Shown here piece by piece: positions 16,308-24,752 of a stretch of DNA of 64,000 nucleotides. The DNA is taken from NCBI RefSeq assembly GCF_030464365.1, contig NZ_VCYI01000010.1, forward strand, positions 55,905-119,904, in the 5' to 3' direction. The stretch's first letter is position 1. Every line of letters starts with the position of its first letter. The translations under genes were made by a program, and so were the position numbers. The DNA is from Methanoculleus methanifontis (GTDB lineage: Archaea; Halobacteriota; Methanomicrobia; Methanomicrobiales; Methanoculleaceae). A model generated the notes under the pieces. That model was given only the letters and a program-made list of their open reading frames with translations, was not told the origin of the DNA and searched no databases.

Positions 16308-17492
16308 TCAAAATCCCCCGCCGATCAGGGCCCGCGCGGCGAGGTAACACCCGCCGGCCACGATCGCTGCTGCCGGGATCGTCAGGACCCACGCGACCAG
16401 GATCTCCCGGACAACACCCCACTTGACCGCCGAATAGCCGCGGGTTGTGCCGACGCCCATGATCGCGCCGGTCGCCGCGTGGGTCGTCGAGACCGGGACG
16501 CCGAACGCGGTCATCAGCGAGAGGACGCTTCCGGCGGCGGTCGACGCAGCAAACCCCTGGTAGGGCCGGATTCTCGTTATGCGGTTGGCCATCTTGTCGA
16601 TGACGCGCCACCCGCCGAGGAGCGTTCCGAGCGATATGGCGAGGGAAGATGTGAGGATGACCCAGAGCGGGACGGAGAACTCGGCGATCAGGCCGCCGGC
16701 AAGGAGCATCGCGGTGATGATGCCCATCGCGTTCTGGGCGTCGTTGCTGCCGTGGCCGATGGCCTGCAGCGAGCCCGAGAAGATCTGGAGGTTCTTGAAC
16801 ATACGGGATAAGCGCCGGGGAGGATGGTTGCGGAAGATCCAGGTGACGAGGGTGCCGAGGGCGAACGCGGAGAGGAATCCAAGCGTGGGGGAGATGACGA
16901 TGAAGATCACGACCGCGAGGATGCCGCTGATCTTCAGAAACCCGGTTGCGATGGCGAGCGGAATTGCCACCGTCACCCCGATGAGCCCGCCGAGGAGGAG
17001 GTTCCACGGCTTGAAGTCGCCTCTCCGATGTGCAATAACGCCCGTGATGACCGCACCGAGGATCGCGCCTATGAACCCGTAGATGACGGTCTGCTCAATG
17101 ACCACAAGCGACGGCCAGAGGATCGCCCCCGTTCCCGCGGCCGCAATCCCGGAACCGAGCAGCCCCCCGATCAGGGCGTGGCTGCTCGAGACCGGGATCC
17201 CGAAGAACGAGGTCACGAGAACCCAGAGCACTGCGCCGGCCATGCCCATGAGGATCAGTATCGGCGTGAGGGATCCGGGATCGACGATCCCCCTGCCGAT
17301 GGTTGCCGCAATCGCCGTGGTGAAGAGGAGGGGGCCGAGGAGGTTGAAGACGCCGGCAAGAAGCACCGCCTGCAGGGGCGTTAAGGCCTTTGTCGCGACG
17401 ATGGTAGCGATCGAGTTTGCGGCATCGTTCAAGCCGTTTGCAAAATTAAAGAGTAAGGCAAGAAGGATGCCGAGAACGATGATCGGGTCCAT
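16308..17492 (-). CDS. pit: Inorganic phosphate transporter, PiT family
   Basis: A low-affinity phosphate permease of the cytoplasmic membrane. The 394-residue protein has about ten hydrophobic helices and the two family repeats: FNFANGLNDAANSIATIVAT near the N-terminus and IGHGSNDAQNAMGIITA in the second half (GxNDA pattern). The matching GIPVSSSHALIGGLLG and GVPVSTTHAATGAIMGVG loops carry the Ser/Thr-His pairs. It lies 5 nt after the DUF47 gene in the same direction, the standard archaeal Pit-accessory pair. No own promoter is evident. Confidence 0.95.
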   Translation of the reverse strand: MDPIIVLGILLALLFNFANGLNDAANSIATIVATKALTPLQAVLLAGVFNLLGPLLFTTAIAATIGRGIVDPGSLTPILILMGMAGAVLWVLVTSFFGIPVSSSHALIGGLLGSGIAAAGTGAILWPSLVVIEQTVIYGFIGAILGAVITGVIAHRRGDFKPWNLLLGGLIGVTVAIPLAIATGFLKISGILAVVIFIVISPTLGFLSAFALGTLVTWIFRNHPPRRLSRMFKNLQIFSGSLQAIGHGSNDAQNAMGIITAMLLAGGLIAEFSVPLWVILTSSLAISLGTLLGGWRVIDKMANRITRIRPYQGFAASTAAGSVLSLMTAFGVPVSTTHAATGAIMGVGTTRGYSAVKWGVVREILVAWVLTIPAAAIVAGGCYLAARALIGGGF

Positions 17493-17497
17493 AGCGG

Positions 17498-18136
17498 TCA
17501 GGAGTGCCTGATGGCTATGTCACTCAAGACATTCGCGACGTCTTCGCACTTATCGGTCGCCATCTCAAGGCTCTCGTAGATGTCCTTGAGTTTGATGATG
17601 GTGATGGCATCCTCCGTTTTGAAGAGATCCATGATGGCGTGGCCGAGGACGTTGTCCGCGACGTTCTCCAGGCGGTTCACCTCGATACACCGTTCCTCGA
17701 TCAGCTCCGGGTTCTTGATTGTCCGGATTCCGGTCACGGCCTTCTCGATCTCGATAACACTCAGCTGGATCAGTTTGGCAAGTTCGATCATCGAGTCGTC
17801 GGTCTCGGGGATGCCGTAGTTGTACATCTGTTGCGTGGTGCCGTCGATGTAGTCGAGGATGTCGTCGAGCGCCGATGCAAGGCGGGAGATCTCTTCCGGC
17901 TCGAGCGGTGTGATGAACGTCCGGTTCAGCTGCTCGTAGATCTCGTGCGAGATCTCGTCTCCCTGATGCTCGATCTGCTTCATCCGGTGACACTGCTCTT
18001 TCACGTTATCGAAGTTCTCGACGAGTTCGACGAGCAGATCAGCTGCGGAGACGACCGTCTGGGCCATCCTGTCGAAAAGATCAAAAAAAACCTTATCCTG
18101 AGGGATTACCCATTCCTTAATGCCCACAATGATCAT
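17498..18136 (-). CDS. DUF47 family phosphate transport regulator (PhoU-like, Pit accessory)
   Basis: A 212-residue all-alpha cytoplasmic protein of the PhoU-like DUF47 family that partners PiT permeases. The segments FFDLFDRMAQTVVSAADLL, IEHQGDEISHEIYEQLNRTF, SRLASALDDILDYIDGTTQQM and DKCEDVANVLSDIAI are typical. The ExxxD acidic repeats bind metal clusters in PhoU relatives. It directly precedes pit (5 nt gap) and so is probably co-transcribed and regulates or supports it. An AT-rich stretch before the start (18120-18170) can hold the promoter. Confidence 0.93.
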   Translation of the reverse strand: MIIVGIKEWVIPQDKVFFDLFDRMAQTVVSAADLLVELVENFDNVKEQCHRMKQIEHQGDEISHEIYEQLNRTFITPLEPEEISRLASALDDILDYIDGTTQQMYNYGIPETDDSMIELAKLIQLSVIEIEKAVTGIRTIKNPELIEERCIEVNRLENVADNVLGHAIMDLFKTEDAITIIKLKDIYESLEMATDKCEDVANVLSDIAIRHS

Positions 18137-18306
18137 TATAGCGTTTTTCAGTCAGGGACTATATAGCGATCGGTCTGGCTGTGTGGGTATGGTAAATTGG
18201 AGTTGATGTAAAACCAGAACCCCGTAGCTGGCGCATCCGCTGTCCCTGTCAACTACCGCGGTGCAGCCCGTCCAGGACTCCTCCGGACTGCAGGTCGGCG
18301 TTGCCC

Positions 18307-18615
18307 TTACCCGGAGACCTTCGGAAGATTGTTGCGGATGAGATCGAGGTCGTCCTCCTTTGCCGCGACCTCGTAGAGCATGGTTCCGGGACCTGCACAG
18401 CGTTTCGTGAACGGAAGCAGGATCCTTCCCTTCTTGACCTGGAGCCCGATAAGCATCGGAGACCTCAGGAGCACCCGGACATCTCTGAACACGAAGTTCG
18501 GCGGTATCTCATAACACTCCCTGCAGTGCTTTCGGACGTAGTCGTTCACCTCATCAGGCGTTGCGTCCAGGAGAAGGACTTTTCCACCGAGATTGTTTAC
18601 GCAACAGGATGGCAT
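18307..18615 (-). CDS. Small methanogen protein, resembles DUF1894
   Basis: About 102 residues, soluble. Segments RKHCRECYEIPPNFVFRDV and RILLPFTKRCAGPGTML resemble the MTH1880/DUF1894 family known only from methanogens, recalled from family patterns and not verified. The ATG at 18615 lies 26-33 nt after a TATA box (read leftwards, GATATTTA at 18641-18648), a leaderless arrangement; a GTG one codon earlier is an alternative. Divergent from the nitroreductase gene. Role unknown; structures of this family suggest a metal-binding single-domain protein. Confidence 0.6.
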   Translation of the reverse strand: MPSCCVNNLGGKVLLLDATPDEVNDYVRKHCRECYEIPPNFVFRDVRVLLRSPMLIGLQVKKGRILLPFTKRCAGPGTMLYEVAAKEDDLDLIRNNLPKVSG

Positions 18616-18678
18616 CACTTGTTGTTCGCAGTTATACGAATAAATATCTTGCGCCGGTCGCTGCTCCTGAGAACAACC

Positions 18679-18686
18679 ATATATAG
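18679..18686 (+). promoter_or_regulatory. TATA box of the nitroreductase gene
   Basis: ATATATAG centred 27 nt before the ATG at 18709. The transcript start predicted 22-27 nt downstream coincides with the start codon. Confidence 0.5.
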
Positions 18687-18708
18687 AGGGCGATACGATG
18701 CGGGCCGC

Positions 18709-19251
18709 ATGACCACTCCGGAACTTGCCATGAAGACCTTCGAAAGTTTCGTCGACCTCGCGCGGAGCCGTTACAGCGTCCAGTCGTTCAAGAAGAGCCC
18801 TGTCGAGGACGAAAAACTCAGTGCGGTGCTTGATGCCGTCCGCCTGGCGCCGACGGCGGCGAACCGGCAGCCTTTCCGGTTCATCGTCATCCGCACCGCC
18901 GGGAAGGAGGAGGAACTCAGGCGCATCTACGCGAGATCATTCTTCTGGGAGGCGCCCCTCCTCATCTGCGCCTGCACGGTGCCTTCGGAGGCCTGGAAAC
19001 GCTCCGACGGGAAGAACTACAGCGATGTGGACGTGGCAATCGCCATCGACCACCTGACGCTCGCGGCCGCGAGCCTTGGTCTCGGAACCCACTGGGTCGG
19101 CGCCTTCGATACCGGCGCGGCGCGCGAGGTGCTGGGCATTCCCGGTGACGCCGAGCCTGTTGCGTTCACCCCGCTCGGCTACCCCGCCGACCGGCCGCAG
19201 GAAAAGCAGCGCAAGGGGGTATCGGAACTGGTGCGCTACGAGCATTGGTGA
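18709..19251 (+). CDS. Nitroreductase-family flavoprotein
   Basis: A 180-residue FMN enzyme of the nitroreductase fold, probably reducing quinones, nitro compounds or a flavin using NAD(P)H or F420H2. Family segments: RSRYSVQSFKKSPVEDEKL (FMN phosphate arginines), VRLAPTAANRQPFRFIVI (the canonical APSxxNxQPW-like FMN loop, here APTAANRQPF), VAIAIDHLTLAAASLGLGTH and PLGYPADRP near the end. Start chosen for its TATA distance; an ATG 21 nt later (MKTFES) is possible. It lies upstream of a secreted protein gene in the same direction but with its own promoter. Confidence 0.85.
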   Translation: MTTPELAMKTFESFVDLARSRYSVQSFKKSPVEDEKLSAVLDAVRLAPTAANRQPFRFIVIRTAGKEEELRRIYARSFFWEAPLLICACTVPSEAWKRSDGKNYSDVDVAIAIDHLTLAAASLGLGTHWVGAFDTGAAREVLGIPGDAEPVAFTPLGYPADRPQEKQRKGVSELVRYEHW

Positions 19252-19311
19252 CCCCGGGCAACCTGTGCTGGAGAGAAGAAAGGTTATTTAATGCCCGGCG
19301 GGTACTCCGGT

Positions 19312-19866
19312 ATGAAACCGTGTGGAACGCCGGGCCGTGCGCCCGGGGTTCGCCTTCTCCTTCTGGCGGCTTTGTCTCCCCTCCTCATAGCACCCTGCGC
19401 CGTCTCAGGCGCGACGCCCCCGCCGTTCCCCGTTCTTGTTGTCGCCGTATCGAACGATACCCTTTCCGGGGACGAAGAACTCGCCGTCTCTGCCGCCTGG
19501 AGCCGCGATGTGAGTTTCTACCGTCCGCCGGAGAGCGTTGATGTGCGGGTCTACGACACCGCTTCCAGCTCGCTCGTCGCCGGGTATACGCTCCCGGAGG
19601 ACGAACGTGTGGTATCGGACAGCAGTACCCGGCATTACCGGGGGGTGATAGCATCCTCGGAGCTCCCGTTGGGGAGGCTCCTGCTCATCGTGACCGATCC
19701 GGTCTCCGGTGCCGAGGCCCGCGTCCCGATCGACGTCGCCGAGCCGTGTCCGGATTACCCCGGCGTCCAGGTGCAGCGGTATGCAGAGACCGTCTTCTTC
19801 GCGGTTGCGGCGGTCATGCTGGTCGTCCTCGGCGTTGGTCTCGGCCTGATGCTGAGGCGGTCGTGA
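19312..19866 (+). CDS. Secreted membrane-anchored protein, unknown function
   Basis: About 184 residues. An N-terminal signal sequence (RLLLLAALSPLLIAPCAVSGA) is followed by an external beta-rich domain with SVDVRVYDTASSSLVAGY, and a single C-terminal membrane helix (VFFAVAAVMLVVLGVGLGLML) ends in RRS. The topology suggests an outward-facing domain anchored at its C-terminus. TATA sequence TTATTTA (19284-19290) lies 22-28 nt before this ATG, so I prefer it to an ATG at 19291 that would fall at the box itself. No family recognised. Confidence 0.7.
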   Translation: MKPCGTPGRAPGVRLLLLAALSPLLIAPCAVSGATPPPFPVLVVAVSNDTLSGDEELAVSAAWSRDVSFYRPPESVDVRVYDTASSSLVAGYTLPEDERVVSDSSTRHYRGVIASSELPLGRLLLIVTDPVSGAEARVPIDVAEPCPDYPGVQVQRYAETVFFAVAAVMLVVLGVGLGLMLRRS

Positions 19867-19923
19867 GGGCGAGGCCGCCCCGGTCGGTTCACTTAATGTC
19901 TGCAGCCGTCAACCATTCTTAAA

Positions 19924-22563
19924 GTGAAGCGCGAACCGGCAGTAAAAAAAGTTCTCTACTGGTGTGACCAGTGCAACGTCCCCCTCATCGGGCGCACCTG
20001 TGCCTGCGGAGCGAGAGTCAGGGAGATACCGCTCCTGCAGCCACACGACGTCCGGCCCGCCCTCACGGCGGACATGGCCCTCATCCGGCGCCTTCTGACC
20101 GAACAGTTCGGCGACGTTCCGCTGCCCCGTGTCGTGCTCCTGAACAAGACCGGCGGCGTCGACCGGGCGGACCTCGTGATCGTCCACGGCGACCGGCTCG
20201 GCTGGCTCACGTTCGACCCGATCACGCGGAAGTTCAGCCTCGATATCGCTCCCGAGGCGCTTCCGCACATCCTGCCGCACGTGACCCGCGGCATCGTCGA
20301 CCTGGAGGCCGAGCCCGCGGTGAATGCTCATAAAGGGCGTATCGGCGGGAAACAGTTCCCGCTCGCGGCCCCCGTCCCCGACGGGACGGTCATCATTTCC
20401 TACAAGAATCGGTTCGGCACGGGCATCGTCAGGGACGGGCAGATCCGGGTGAAGGAACTCGTCCCCGTCGAGCCCCGCACCCGGCCCGACCCCGACTGGG
20501 ATACGGTGATTGAGAAGAACCGCTACCACTTGAAGAACCTTGAACGCAACGCTGTCCGCACCATCAAAAAACACATGAACGACCGGCCGTGCGTAAACGT
20601 CTCATTCTCCGGCGGCAAGGACAGCACCGCCGTCTTCCACCTCGCGCGGAAAGCGGGGGTGGAGAAGGCGTTCTTCATCGATACCGGGCTCGAGCTCCCC
20701 GAGACGGTGGAGTTCGCAGCGTCGCAGGGCGTCGAGATCATCAAAAAAGGCGGCGACTTCTTCCAGGCCGTCGAGAAGGCGGGGCCGCCGGGGAAGGATC
20801 ACCGCTGGTGCTGCAAGCTCCTGAAACTGCAGCCGTTGAAGATCTATCTCGCCGGGCTCGGCCCCTGCGTCACGATCCAGGGGAACCGGTGGTATGAGTC
20901 CCGGAACCGTGCCGACCTCGATGAGACGAGCCAGAACCCGGCAAATCCCCTGCAGTTGAACATCTCGCCGATCCGGAACTGGCGGGCGCTCGAGGTCTTC
21001 CTCTACCTCTGGTGGCGTGAGGCTCCCATGAACCCGCTCTACGAGATGGGGCTCGAGCGGGTGGGCTGCTATCTCTGCCCGGCGGTGCTCGAGAGCGAGT
21101 ACGAAGGGCTCCGGGAGATGCACCCGGAACTGACGGATCGCTGGGACGAATTCCTTATCCGTTGGGCGGAGAAGAACGGGCTGCCGGACGCCTACCACCG
21201 GTGGGGGCTCTGGCGGTGGCGGGCACTGCCCCCGAAGATGCGCGAGGTCTGCAGGGATCGGGGCATCGCCGTCAATGACGACTTCACCCTCCGGGAAGCC
21301 CCGGTCAGGAAGGCGGAGAAGGTGGCAACCATGAAGAGTACAGGTATCAGTGACCCGGCACCGCCGGCAGAGACCGAGTCCGTCCCGGACGGGATCCGTA
21401 AGGACTTCCCGATCCTCGGCGATATCGTTTATCTCGACAACGCAGCGACGACCTTCTCGCCGGAGCCGGTGGTGGAGGCGCTCGTCGAGTTCGAGCACCG
21501 TTACCGGGCGAACGTCGGCCGGGGCGTTCACCGGCTGACCCGGATCGCGACGCAACGTTACTGGCACGCCCACGAGAAGGTGGCACGGTTCATCGGCGGC
21601 GAAGCCGGGGTGACGGTCTTTACGAAGAACGCCACCGACGCGATCAACATGGTTGCGCAGGGGCTTTCCTGGAAGCCGGGTGACCGCGTGGCGACCACCA
21701 TCCTCGAGCACCACTCAAACCTCCTGCCCTGGAGGGCGCTTGCAAAACAGGGGGTCGCGGTCGACGTGGTCGGGATCGACGCCGACTACGCGCTCGACCT
21801 TGCCGCGCTCGAGGAGACCCTGGCCGGGGGCGGCGTCCGGCTCGTCGCTGTCACCCACGCCTCGAACGTCCTCGGCGTGACGACGCCGGTTAAAGAGATC
21901 GCGGCGCTCTGCCGGGATCACGGCGCCCTCCTCCTGGTGGACGGGGCGCAGTCGCTCCCGCACATGCCGGTGAACGTCGCGGACCTCGGCTGCGACATCC
22001 TCTGCTTTGCGGGGCACAAGATGTTCGGCCCGACCGGCACCGGCGTCCTCTGGATGCGGGATCTCCTCATCGAGCCCCCGATGCTCGGCGGCGGCATGGT
22101 CGCGAGCGTGACCGCCGAAGGCTACGTCCCGGCGGAGGGCTACCAGCGCTACGAGGCCGGGACGCCGAACGTCGGCGGCGGCATCGGGCTCGGCGTTGCT
22201 GTGGACTACCTCTCGGCGATCGGGATGGAGAAGATCCACCGGCACGAGGAGCGCCTGACCGCCCGGCTGATCGAGGGGCTCTCCGGGATAGACGGGGTCA
22301 CGGTCTATGCCGGCCGGAAGCCCGGCGCCCGGATTGGGGTCGTCTCGTTCACCATCGACGGCGTCCATCCGCAGGAGGCGGCGCAGATGCTCGACGAGGA
22401 TGCGGACATCCTGGTGCGGTCGGGGCACCACTGCTGCCAGCCGCTGATGGAGCACCTGAACCTCCCGGACGGGACGGTGCGGGCGAGCATGGCTGCTTTC
22501 ACGACCGAGCAGGAGATCGATCTCCTCATCGCGGCCGTCGACGAGATCGGCCGGGGGCGGTAG
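19924..22563 (+). CDS. Fusion: zinc ribbon + PAPS-reductase-like PP-loop + class V cysteine desulfurase
   Basis: An 879-residue protein starting at GTG. Domain order: zinc ribbon (WCDQCNVPLIGRTCACG, about residues 13-30); a PUA-like segment (about 75-130, ADLVIVHGDRLGWLTFD); a PP-loop ATPase of the PAPS reductase family (about 220-440) with VSFSGGKDSTAVFHLA, FIDTGLELPETVEF, DHRWCCKLLKLQPL and CYLCPAVLESEY; then a complete SufS-type cysteine desulfurase (about 490-879). The desulfurase has DNAATTFSPEP, ILEHHSNLLPW, the PLP lysine in FAGHKMFGPTG and the catalytic cysteine in SGHHCCQPLM. Inferred role: the desulfurase takes sulfur from cysteine while the PP-loop adenylates a substrate, as in tRNA thiolation or DndC/DndA chemistry. 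The target is unknown. No partner genes adjoin it. Confidence 0.88.
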   Translation: MKREPAVKKVLYWCDQCNVPLIGRTCACGARVREIPLLQPHDVRPALTADMALIRRLLTEQFGDVPLPRVVLLNKTGGVDRADLVIVHGDRLGWLTFDPITRKFSLDIAPEALPHILPHVTRGIVDLEAEPAVNAHKGRIGGKQFPLAAPVPDGTVIISYKNRFGTGIVRDGQIRVKELVPVEPRTRPDPDWDTVIEKNRYHLKNLERNAVRTIKKHMNDRPCVNVSFSGGKDSTAVFHLARKAGVEKAFFIDTGLELPETVEFAASQGVEIIKKGGDFFQAVEKAGPPGKDHRWCCKLLKLQPLKIYLAGLGPCVTIQGNRWYESRNRADLDETSQNPANPLQLNISPIRNWRALEVFLYLWWREAPMNPLYEMGLERVGCYLCPAVLESEYEGLREMHPELTDRWDEFLIRWAEKNGLPDAYHRWGLWRWRALPPKMREVCRDRGIAVNDDFTLREAPVRKAEKVATMKSTGISDPAPPAETESVPDGIRKDFPILGDIVYLDNAATTFSPEPVVEALVEFEHRYRANVGRGVHRLTRIATQRYWHAHEKVARFIGGEAGVTVFTKNATDAINMVAQGLSWKPGDRVATTILEHHSNLLPWRALAKQGVAVDVVGIDADYALDLAALEETLAGGGVRLVAVTHASNVLGVTTPVKEIAALCRDHGALLLVDGAQSLPHMPVNVADLGCDILCFAGHKMFGPTGTGVLWMRDLLIEPPMLGGGMVASVTAEGYVPAEGYQRYEAGTPNVGGGIGLGVAVDYLSAIGMEKIHRHEERLTARLIEGLSGIDGVTVYAGRKPGARIGVVSFTIDGVHPQEAAQMLDEDADILVRSGHHCCQPLMEHLNLPDGTVRASMAAFTTEQEIDLLIAAVDEIGRGR

Positions 22564-22689
22564 AGCCGTCTCCCTCAATCCTCTAACCCCATTCGGCGTT
22601 TGGCTCTTCCAGGCTCAGGGTTTCCACATCTCCAGTCTACTCTTGGAATCTGCTCTTCGGTTGCACTTAGCACGGATTTCGAGGGAAGT

Positions 22690-22955
22690 GAGGGGTGCGC
22701 ACCTCCGGTGCTCAAACCCCGTGCCTACTAGGATATCGTAAATCCAGAACATCCGGTCTTCTCCAGCGATGTCCCGTAGGGGCATCGCCTATCGCCATGC
22801 ACTGCCCGCCCCCTTGGGGGCGGGAGGAGCGTGAAGCGCGGGTGGTGGGGGTTACAGATGTCCGCGTACAAGGTAGAGACAGGGGAGGGGGCACGCCCCC
22901 TCCCCGTCAGCCCCTCCCCCAATGGCGATACCCCCACGGTTCACTACATGGGCAA
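22690..22955 (+). repeat. Intergenic mini-hairpin repeat, copy R4
   Basis: Lies in the 554-base gap between the convergent fusion gene and fdhD. It begins with one module (GCACC-TCC-GGTGC, 22697-22709), then the conserved left end TTCTCCAGCGATGTCCCGTA and CTATCGCCATGCACTGCCCG. Next come GGGGGCGGGAGGAGCGTGAA, GGGGGTTACAGATGTCCGCG, GACAGGGGAGGGGGCACG and the right end CCCAATGGCGATACCCCCAC. Flanking bases 22570-22690 and 22955-23117 show no gene. Confidence 0.75.
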
Positions 22956-23117
22956 ATTTGGGAAAATTAAATCTGAACGCACTATCTTACCGGTGGCAGG
23001 AAACTCCCGGGCCTAGATACGGCTGGGCATTCTCTCCTGCCACGATCAAATATACAGGGCCACTCCTGAACCCCACGGACTCATCCCTCCCCCCGGGACC
23101 GCCCGCTCACCCGGGCC

Positions 23118-23849
23118 CTATGCGCCCAGTTCTATAACCCTCTCCGCGTGCGTATACACCGCCATCTCCGGCGTGCCCGCGAACCCGACGATACAGAGCC
23201 CGGTCTCCTCCGCAACCTCCACGGCAAGCGCGGTCGGGGCCCCGGTGGAGACGAGCACCGGGATGCCGGCGATCAGGCACTTCCTGACCATCTCGGAGGT
23301 GACCGTTCCGGTGCCGACGGCAACCGTCCGCGAGAAGTCGAGAGATTCCCGCAGCCCCCGGCCGATCACCCTATCGAGGGCGTTGTGCCGGTCGAGGTCT
23401 TCTGCGCGGGCGACGACGCGGCCTCCTGAAGCAAGAGCAACCGCGTCGAGCGGTTTGTGGGTGGTGAGGGCGGCGACGGCGGCCTCGATCTCTGGCACGG
23501 TAACTACGAGATCGGAGTTGATTGCGGGCAGTTTCTGGGTGTCGATGTAGGAGACGGCTCCCCCGCACCCGGAGAGGATGGTCTTCTTCACGCTGACCCG
23601 CCTGAAGATGTTCTTCGTGATGACACTGATCCGGTTCTCTTCGATCCTGACCGACTCGATCTCGTCCGCGCTCCCGATGATCTCCTCGGTGTAGAGGTAG
23701 CCGGTGATGAAGTCCTCAAACTCGCCGGGGCTCAAGATGACGGTCGTCAGGTGCCGGCCGTTGACGAAGATCGCCGCCGGGGTCTCTTCGGCGGCATCGC
23801 GTGCGGTGCTTTTGCCGCTGATTGGGATACAGGGTATTTTCCTGAACAT
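23118..23849 (-). CDS. fdhD: FdhD, formate dehydrogenase sulfurtransferase/accessory protein
   Basis: FdhD transfers sulfur from a cysteine desulfurase to the molybdenum or tungsten of the bis-MGD cofactor, a step required for active formate dehydrogenase. The 243-residue form chosen starts MFRKIPCIPISG; an ATG 21 nt upstream is possible. Family blocks: AIFVNGRHLTTVILSPGEFEDF, GYLYTEEIIGSADEI, SGCGGAVSYID, DRHNALDRVIGRG, and a late GIPVLVSTGAPTALAVEVAEE. Bacterial FdhD has a CxxC at the active loop; here only the first Cys (SGCGG) is kept. It is 0.9 kb downstream of fdhB on the same strand, with a VOC gene between. Confidence 0.93.
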   Translation of the reverse strand: MFRKIPCIPISGKSTARDAAEETPAAIFVNGRHLTTVILSPGEFEDFITGYLYTEEIIGSADEIESVRIEENRISVITKNIFRRVSVKKTILSGCGGAVSYIDTQKLPAINSDLVVTVPEIEAAVAALTTHKPLDAVALASGGRVVARAEDLDRHNALDRVIGRGLRESLDFSRTVAVGTGTVTSEMVRKCLIAGIPVLVSTGAPTALAVEVAEETGLCIVGFAGTPEMAVYTHAERVIELGA

Positions 23850-23898
23850 AATGCTCACTTCAGTCTTCATGCACGTGAGATTACGATACCGTGCCGGC

Positions 23899-24363
23899 TC
23901 ACGCGCACTGCCGGACGAACTTCTCGGGCATCGAGGTGCGCCGTGCGGTCTCTTCGACCGAGAGCCCGCTCTCAAGGAACCTCGTTACCACGCTCTCCAT
24001 GGGTTCGCCGACCTCGATGATGTGCATGTCGGGATCGTAGAACCTGACGGCCCGCTGTCCCCAGGCCTGCTCGATCGGTTCGTGGACGTAGTTCACGGAG
24101 TCCATCCCTTTGAGCCTTGTCAGGAAGCCGTCCAGGTCGTCCTCTTCGAAGTAGAGTTCGGCGTTGTTCGACCGCGGAGCGATATCGTTCTCGGCGACGC
24201 CGATGAGGTCCTGGAAGTGCGACATCAGGTGTATCGCGAACCCTCCCTCGAAGATCACGTTCTCGCCGTGATCGTGGAGAACCTGTTGATCCAGCACCTC
24301 TTCGTAGAACGCCCTGGAGACCTTCACGTCACGAACGACAATAAGCGGGCATACGAACCTCAT
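23899..24363 (-). CDS. VOC-superfamily (glyoxalase/bleomycin-resistance fold) protein
   Basis: About 154 residues with one vicinal-oxygen-chelate unit: MRFVCPLIVVRDVKVSRAFYEEV (first beta-alpha-beta module), IFEGGFAIHL, then NAELYFEEDDLDGFLTRL and WGQRAVRFYDPDMHIIEVGE, where the His and Glu positions of the metal site are visible. A C-terminal extension (SGLSVEETARRTSMPEKFV) looks like a small helical tail. Start chosen because GAGATGA precedes it at about the usual spacing; an ATG nine bases upstream also fits. It lies between fdhD and fdhB on the same strand. Substrate unknown. Confidence 0.75.
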   Translation of the reverse strand: MRFVCPLIVVRDVKVSRAFYEEVLDQQVLHDHGENVIFEGGFAIHLMSHFQDLIGVAENDIAPRSNNAELYFEEDDLDGFLTRLKGMDSVNYVHEPIEQAWGQRAVRFYDPDMHIIEVGEPMESVVTRFLESGLSVEETARRTSMPEKFVRQCA

Positions 24364-24695
24364 ATCGATCATCTCAATGGGGTACTGGAGCAGTTCAGCC
24401 TTCCGATCTCCGCGTCTCCCGGAACTGTTTCGTTGAAACACCTCGAAAAATGGTGTAAAAGAGGTTTAACGGCTGTCCGGCGGCGTGAAGAGATGACAGG
24501 GGGAATCCTCCCCGCCACCGGGTATTGCCAGACACACCTTTTTGCGCCCCGGCATGGGTGCATTCAGGTTTTTTATGGAACTCAAGATGTTATTGAGGGT
24601 CACACACCCGTTCGGAACCCTCTGTGATCCGGGAGTTGGTTGGGCGACGGATGTTTAACCCGTCACCCTGCCGTTCCGGAGCCCGGTTCAGACGG

Positions 24696-24742
24696 AGCGC
24701 CGCATTTGCACCTGATGGTGCTCGGACTCCTGCCTTTCGGGG
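24696..24742 (+). repeat. Short mini-hairpin run downstream of fdhB
   Basis: TTTGCACCTGATGGTGCTCG and GACTCCTGCCTTTCGGGG match the module-plus-linker style of the R elements but lack their core. Lies in the 389-base gap between the VOC start and the fdhB stop. The rest of this gap holds an AT-richer tract (24540-24600) and no gene. Confidence 0.5.
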
Positions 24743-24752
24743 CACGCGTTGT

